NCBI RefSeq assembly: GCF_029760955.1
Contig: NZ_CP121682.1
Span: 2,666,001-2,730,000 of the forward strand
DNA length: 64,000 nt
Direction of reading: 5' to 3'
Origin: Streptomyces cathayae
GTDB taxonomy: Bacteria; Actinomycetota; Actinomycetes; Streptomycetales; Streptomycetaceae
Shown: one piece after another, positions 60,560 through 64,000 of the stretch
Layout of the letters: every line of letters begins with the position of its first letter
Position numbering within the stretch: position 1 is the stretch's first letter
Notes under the pieces: generated by a model
Databases searched by the model: none
Told to the model about the DNA's origin: nothing
What the model saw: the letters and a program-made list of their open reading frames with translations, nothing else
Translations under genes and position numbers: made by a program

Positions 60560-61738
60560 TCAGTAGATCGGCTTCGACGGCTCGATCTGGTTGACCCAGC
60601 CGACCACGCCGCCGCCGAGGTGGACGGCGTCGGCGAAGCCCGCGGACTTCAGGACCGCGAGGACTTCCGCACTGCGGACACCCGTCTTGCAGTTCAAGAC
60701 GATCTTCTTGTCCTGCGGCAGGCTCTCCAGGGCGTTGCCCATGAGGAACTCGTTCTTCGGGATCAGCCGGGCGCCGGGGATGGAGACGATCTCGAACTCG
60801 TTCGGCTCACGGACGTCGATGAGCTCGATGTTCTCACCCTCGTCGATCCACTCCTTGAGCTGCTTGGGAGTGATCGTGGAGTCGGCGGCCGCCGCCTGGG
60901 CCTCCTCGGAGACGACGCCGCAGAAGGCCTCGTAGTCGATGAGCTCGGTGACGGTCGGGTTCTCGCCGCAGACCGCGCAGTCGGGGTCCTTGCGGACCTT
61001 GACCTGGCGGTACTGCATCTCCAGGGCGTCGTAGATCATCAGGCGGCCGACCAGCGGCTCACCGATGCCGGCGAGGAGCTTGATGCCCTCGTTGGCCTGG
61101 ATGGAGCCGATCGACGCGCACAGCACGCCCAGGACGCCGCCCTCGGCGCAGGAGGGGACCATGCCGGGGGGCGGGGGCTCCGGGTAGAGGCAGCGGTAGC
61201 AGGGACCGTGCTCGGACCAGAAGACGGAGGCCTGGCCGTCGAAGCGGTAGATCGAACCCCAGACGTAGGGCTTGTTCAGCAGCACGCACGCGTCGTTGAC
61301 CAGGTAGCGGGTCGCGAAGTTGTCCGTGCCGTCGATGATCAGGTCGTACTGGCTGAAGATGCCCATCACGTTGTCGGACTCGAGCCGCTCTTCGTGCAGG
61401 ACCACGTTCACGTACGGGTTGATGCCCTTGATCGTGTCCCGTGCGGACTCGGCCTTCGGCCGGCCGATGTCGGCCTGGCTGTGGATGACCTGCCGCTGCA
61501 GGTTCGACTCGTCGACCTCGTCGAACTCCACGATGCCGAGCGTGCCCACGCCCGCCGCGGCCATGTACATCAGTCCTGGCGAACCCAGGCCGCCGGCGCC
61601 GACGAACAGCACCTTGGCGTTCTTCAGCCGCTTCTGCCCGTCCATCCCCACATCGGGGATGATCAGGTGGCGGGAGTACCTGCGAACCTCGTCTACGGTG
61701 AGCTCGGGGGCCGGCTCGACCAGGGGTGGCAACGACAC
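60560..61738 (-). CDS. moeZ: sulfur-carrier activating adenylyltransferase/sulfurtransferase MoeZ
   Basis: 392 residues from GTG 61738, with AACGGAG upstream. N-terminal E1-like domain: VGAGGLGSPG (46-55), ESNLQRQVIH, IDGTDNFATRYLVN; zinc cysteines C180/C183 and C254/C257; C197 in SCAEGGVLG. C-terminal rhodanese domain with the active C350 in LNCKTGVRS. It adenylates and sulfurates sulfur-carrier proteins (MoaD, ThiS and others), feeding molybdopterin and other sulfur pathways. A SigR promoter lies 45-70 bases upstream of the start, overlapping the end of the upstream gene. Confidence 0.95.
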   Translation of the reverse strand: MSLPPLVEPAPELTVDEVRRYSRHLIIPDVGMDGQKRLKNAKVLFVGAGGLGSPGLMYMAAAGVGTLGIVEFDEVDESNLQRQVIHSQADIGRPKAESARDTIKGINPYVNVVLHEERLESDNVMGIFSQYDLIIDGTDNFATRYLVNDACVLLNKPYVWGSIYRFDGQASVFWSEHGPCYRCLYPEPPPPGMVPSCAEGGVLGVLCASIGSIQANEGIKLLAGIGEPLVGRLMIYDALEMQYRQVKVRKDPDCAVCGENPTVTELIDYEAFCGVVSEEAQAAAADSTITPKQLKEWIDEGENIELIDVREPNEFEIVSIPGARLIPKNEFLMGNALESLPQDKKIVLNCKTGVRSAEVLAVLKSAGFADAVHLGGGVVGWVNQIEPSKPIY

Positions 61739-61782
61739 GGGGACTCCGTTGGTCGGTCAATCACTACGGTTGTTCTCCCCCC

Positions 61783-61808
61783 AACACTGCCACGGCCTTT
61801 TTCATTCC
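61783..61808 (-). promoter_or_regulatory. SigR-dependent promoter of moeZ
   Basis: On the minus strand GGAAT (61808-61804), an 18-nt spacer and GTT (61785-61783), an exact SigR consensus. It overlaps the last codons of the spherulin-like gene (stop at 61802). Transcription would start near 61776, about 38 bases upstream of the moeZ GTG. Confidence 0.88.
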
Positions 61809-62563
61809 GAGACACCCATCCCGATGCGCGAGACGAGATCGTCCCAGTAGCCGGGCAGCGGTTCCCAGGGGTCGGTCCGGCCGTCACGGGCCGTGCGGTC
61901 GGTGAGGTAGACGGTCGCGGCGCCCTGCCAGCGGGCGATGCGCAGCGCCTCCTCCAGGTGCGGTCCGGGCACTCCGTGGACGAAGTGGCAGAACCGCTCG
62001 GGCGGATGGTCGGCGGTCCACTCCGCCACCTGCGACCAGCGGTAGTCGCTCCACGGGCCGGAGAAGGTGACCAGTTGGTCCGCGATCTCGGCGTGGCCCG
62101 GGTACGGGTGGGTGCCGTGGCCGAGGACGATGTGGGCATCGTCACGGATCACGCGGAGTGCGCCGACCGTCCGCCGGACCTCGGGGAGCGCGGCCCGGTC
62201 CGCGGGGCAGCGGTCCAGGAGGAATCCGTCGACCTGGTACCAGTCGATGAACCGGTGGGCCTTGGAGATCAGCTCGCCGGAGCCGCTCAGACCGTAGGCC
62301 GAGTCGAGATGGCCCAGGACGCGGACACCGGCGTTGCGCAGCCGGCCGGCTGCCTCCAGGCAGTGCGGGTCGGGTCGCACGCCGGGACCGTTGGCCACGT
62401 TCAGAACGACCCAGTGCAGAGGGCCCCCGGCCCCCGGGCGGGTGAGCGCGTTCCACTCGGCCGGGGCGAGGAGGGGGTGCGCCAGACCGGGGACGCCGAA
62501 GCCGGTACGGACGCCGGTATCAGTGCCGGTGCCGGCTCCGGCCTCGGGGATCAGATACGACAC
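61802..62563 (-). CDS. spherulation-specific family 4 (spherulin-4-like) protein
   Basis: 253 residues from GTG 62563 (VSYLIPEAGAGTGTDTGVRT), with GGATGGAGGCGGC upstream inside the previous gene. The TIM-barrel-like spherulin-4 fold is indicated by LHWVVLNVANGPGVRPDPHC, NAGVRVLGHLDSAYG, HRFIDWYQVDGFLLDRCPAD and VTFSGPWSDYRWSQVAEWTA. Relatives occur in exopolysaccharide and spore-related contexts in fungi, slime moulds and bacteria; the activity is not established here. The gene overlaps the epimerase stop by 13 bases, indicating translational coupling. Confidence 0.85.
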   Translation of the reverse strand: MSYLIPEAGAGTGTDTGVRTGFGVPGLAHPLLAPAEWNALTRPGAGGPLHWVVLNVANGPGVRPDPHCLEAAGRLRNAGVRVLGHLDSAYGLSGSGELISKAHRFIDWYQVDGFLLDRCPADRAALPEVRRTVGALRVIRDDAHIVLGHGTHPYPGHAEIADQLVTFSGPWSDYRWSQVAEWTADHPPERFCHFVHGVPGPHLEEALRIARWQGAATVYLTDRTARDGRTDPWEPLPGYWDDLVSRIGMGVSE

Positions 62564-63579
62564 GCCGCCTCCATCCAGATGTCGGCGAGGGACTCCTCGA
62601 GGTTGATCCTGGGGCGCCAGCCGAGCCGGTCGCGCGCGGTGCGCACGTCCGCCTGCTGCCAGCTGCCGCAGCCGTCCGGGTACGGGTACGCGACCGACGC
62701 CGCGTGGTGGTCGGACTCGCTCCGCGGGTGGCCGATGCCCGGCCTGAGATGCGGGGTGTGGGCGGTATGGCCCGTGTGGGTGGCGTGGGTGGTGTGGATG
62801 CCGTGGGCGGCCTGGACACCGGGCGGGCCGTCGAGTTCGTGGAGGACCCCGCCGTATCCGGCCACGCGGGCGAGGACCGCGGCGGCGTCCCGCAGGCGGA
62901 CGGCACGGCCCGAGCCGATGTTGATGACCCCCTGCGCGGCGGAGAGCGAGGCGGCGTGCACGGCACGGGCCACGTCCCGGACGTCGACGAAGTCGCGCTG
63001 GGCACCGAGACCGCCGAGCTTCAGCTCGCCCTCGCCGGACTGCATGGCGCGCCGCATCGCCTCGGCGAGGCGGCCGAGCGGGGAGCCGGCGGGGGTGCCG
63101 GGCCCCGCGGGTGAGAAGACCCGCAGGACCACGGCGTCCAGCCCGGAGCCGAGAACCAGTTCGGTCGCGGCGAGCTTGCTGACGCCGTACGGGCCACCGG
63201 GACGGGGGACGGCGTCCTCCGCCGTGGAGGAACCGGGCTGGCTGGGGCCGTACTCCGCGCTGCAGCCGATCTGCACGAGGCGGGCGCCGCAGCCGCTGCG
63301 GCGCAGGGCCTCGCACACGGTGGCGACGGCGACGGTGTTGTGCCGGGTGAGTTCCCGGGCCCCGCCACGGGTGGCACCGGCGCAGTTGACCACCACACCG
63401 GGGTGGACGGCGTCGAGGAACCGGGTGAGCGCGCCGGGGCTGCCGGTGGCGAGGTCGAAGCGGACGTCGGCGTCGTCGCCGCGGCCGAGGACGGTGAGCT
63501 GGACGGCCGGGTCGGCGAGCAGACGGTCGGCGACGAAACGGCCGATGTACCCGTTGGCTCCGATCAGCAGGACTCTCAT
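62551..63579 (-). CDS. NAD-dependent epimerase/dehydratase family protein
   Basis: 342 residues from ATG 63579, GGAGCC upstream. Extended SDR: GANGYIGRFVADRLL (NAD loop), CAGATRGG, catalytic Tyr-Lys in GGPYGVSKLAATELVL. A histidine/threonine repeat insert (HGIHTTHATHTGHTAHTPH) occupies about residues 258-277. Likely a nucleotide-sugar epimerase acting in cell-surface glycan synthesis, coupled with the downstream spherulin-4-like gene that may act on polysaccharide; that pairing is an inference from position. The substrate is unknown. Confidence 0.85.
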   Translation of the reverse strand: MRVLLIGANGYIGRFVADRLLADPAVQLTVLGRGDDADVRFDLATGSPGALTRFLDAVHPGVVVNCAGATRGGARELTRHNTVAVATVCEALRRSGCGARLVQIGCSAEYGPSQPGSSTAEDAVPRPGGPYGVSKLAATELVLGSGLDAVVLRVFSPAGPGTPAGSPLGRLAEAMRRAMQSGEGELKLGGLGAQRDFVDVRDVARAVHAASLSAAQGVINIGSGRAVRLRDAAAVLARVAGYGGVLHELDGPPGVQAAHGIHTTHATHTGHTAHTPHLRPGIGHPRSESDHHAASVAYPYPDGCGSWQQADVRTARDRLGWRPRINLEESLADIWMEAACRI

Positions 63580-63619
63580 CGGGCGGCTCCTGTGGCGGCC
63601 GGGGCCGCTGGGCGGGTGG

Positions 63620-64000
63620 TCATGTGGGATCTCCTTGCAGGGGTGCCTGCGGCCGGACGTGCGCCGAGGCTCGGGGGAGTGTGCGGGTTGCGTGGATCAG
63701 GAGGGTCAGGGCCGCCGCGCCACAGGTGAGGGCGGGGACCGCGGCGGGACCCCAGGCTGCGACCAGGCTTTCCACGGGGGTGGCCAGCGCGCCGCAGCCG
63801 GGGAGGCGGGCCGCGAAGACCGTGGCCGGGGCGGCTGCCTGGGCCAGGACGGCGGCGACGAGGACCACCTTCGGGGCACGGGTGAAGCCGTGGAGGGCGA
63901 GGAGGCGGGCCAGGAAGAGGAGGGCGCCCAGGGAGAGCACCTCGAAGGGGGTGAAGGGCTCGTCCAGGGCCGTGGCGCAGAGGGAGAGGAGAACGGCCAG
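63620..64000 (-). CDS. multi-helix membrane protein, 5' end missing
   Basis: The frame remains open to the right edge of the window, so the start is outside; about 126 residues are seen. Three hydrophobic stretches are visible: LEVLSLGALLFLARLLALHG region, VVLVAAVLAQAAAPATVFAA, and VPALTCGAAALTLLIHATRT. The tail is short and basic (HVRPQAPLQGDPT). It looks like the C-terminal part of a polytopic membrane protein, perhaps a polysaccharide or glycosyl-related transporter given the epimerase downstream, but no family can be named from this part. Confidence 0.65.
   Translation of the reverse strand: MAVLLSLCATALDEPFTPFEVLSLGALLFLARLLALHGFTRAPKVVLVAAVLAQAAAPATVFAARLPGCGALATPVESLVAAWGPAAVPALTCGAAALTLLIHATRTLPRASAHVRPQAPLQGDPT

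Overview
The window looks like the core chromosome of a Streptomyces close to S. coelicolor. The DNA is very GC rich, GTG starts and ATGA/GTGA start-stop overlaps are frequent, and many proteins are recognisable actinomycete families (RsrA/SigR, WblC, mycoredoxin, epi-isozizaene synthase, YlbL, UPF0182, PPA1309). From memory, gene content and order match the S. coelicolor stretch from about SCO5226 down to about SCO5176, inverted here. No insertion sequence, phage, integrase or CRISPR array was seen.

Layout. 0-5.5 kb: the end of a sodium:solute symporter, a GNAT acetyltransferase, then a class Ia ribonucleotide reductase operon (nrdA-nrdB) preceded by two candidate NrdR boxes and a cobalamin riboswitch. 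5.6-8.1 kb: a two-gene sesquiterpene operon (epi-isozizaene synthase and CYP170A1, the albaflavenone pathway). 8.5-16.2 kb, minus strand: peptide deformylase, a TPR protein, a pair of overlapping membrane HD/HD-GYP proteins, the thiol-stress pair rsrA-sigR with its own SigR promoter, a hydrolase and an SRAP DNA-repair protein. 16.3-22.9 kb: M50-like protease, aroA, rsgA, SMR transporter, TetR, hisN-like phosphatase, CBS protein, Fur-family regulator. 23-25.3 kb: two identical initiator tRNA genes flanking a Sel1-repeat protein.

25.3-34.4 kb: UPF0182 membrane protein, PPA1309 protein, YlbL PDZ/Lon protease, a 55-residue membrane protein, moaE, an SDR protein, a zincin-like protein and a Nudix hydrolase. 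34.4-38.4 kb: two AIM24 proteins, a TerD-AIM24 fusion and a YgjP-like metallopeptidase. 38.6-46.5 kb: a ThiF-like protein and ABC1 kinase overlapping in one operon, wblC behind a long leader with an upstream ORF and terminator, uvrD2-like helicase, mycoredoxin and nudC. 46.6-55.8 kb: M20 peptidase, an AdnAB-like helicase-nuclease pair and an alkyltransferase-like protein. 56-64 kb: a kinase-like/flippase fusion, a secreted hydrolase, moeZ, a spherulin-4-like protein, an epimerase and a partial membrane protein.

How the parts connect. Much of the window concerns redox stress, antibiotic stress and genome maintenance. SigR-type promoters (GGAAT, 18-nt spacer, GTT) can be read directly upstream of sigR, the mycoredoxin gene and moeZ, so three separated loci probably form one thiol-stress circuit. 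WblC has its own promoter architecture and attenuation-type leader. The block from UPF0182 through moeZ, and aroA-rsgA-SRAP-sigR/rsrA, resembles as I recall the Mycobacterium tuberculosis region around Rv3193c-Rv3228, so this appears to be an old conserved actinobacterial neighbourhood into which Streptomyces-specific pieces (terpene operon, AIM24/TerD cluster, HD-GYP pair) are set.
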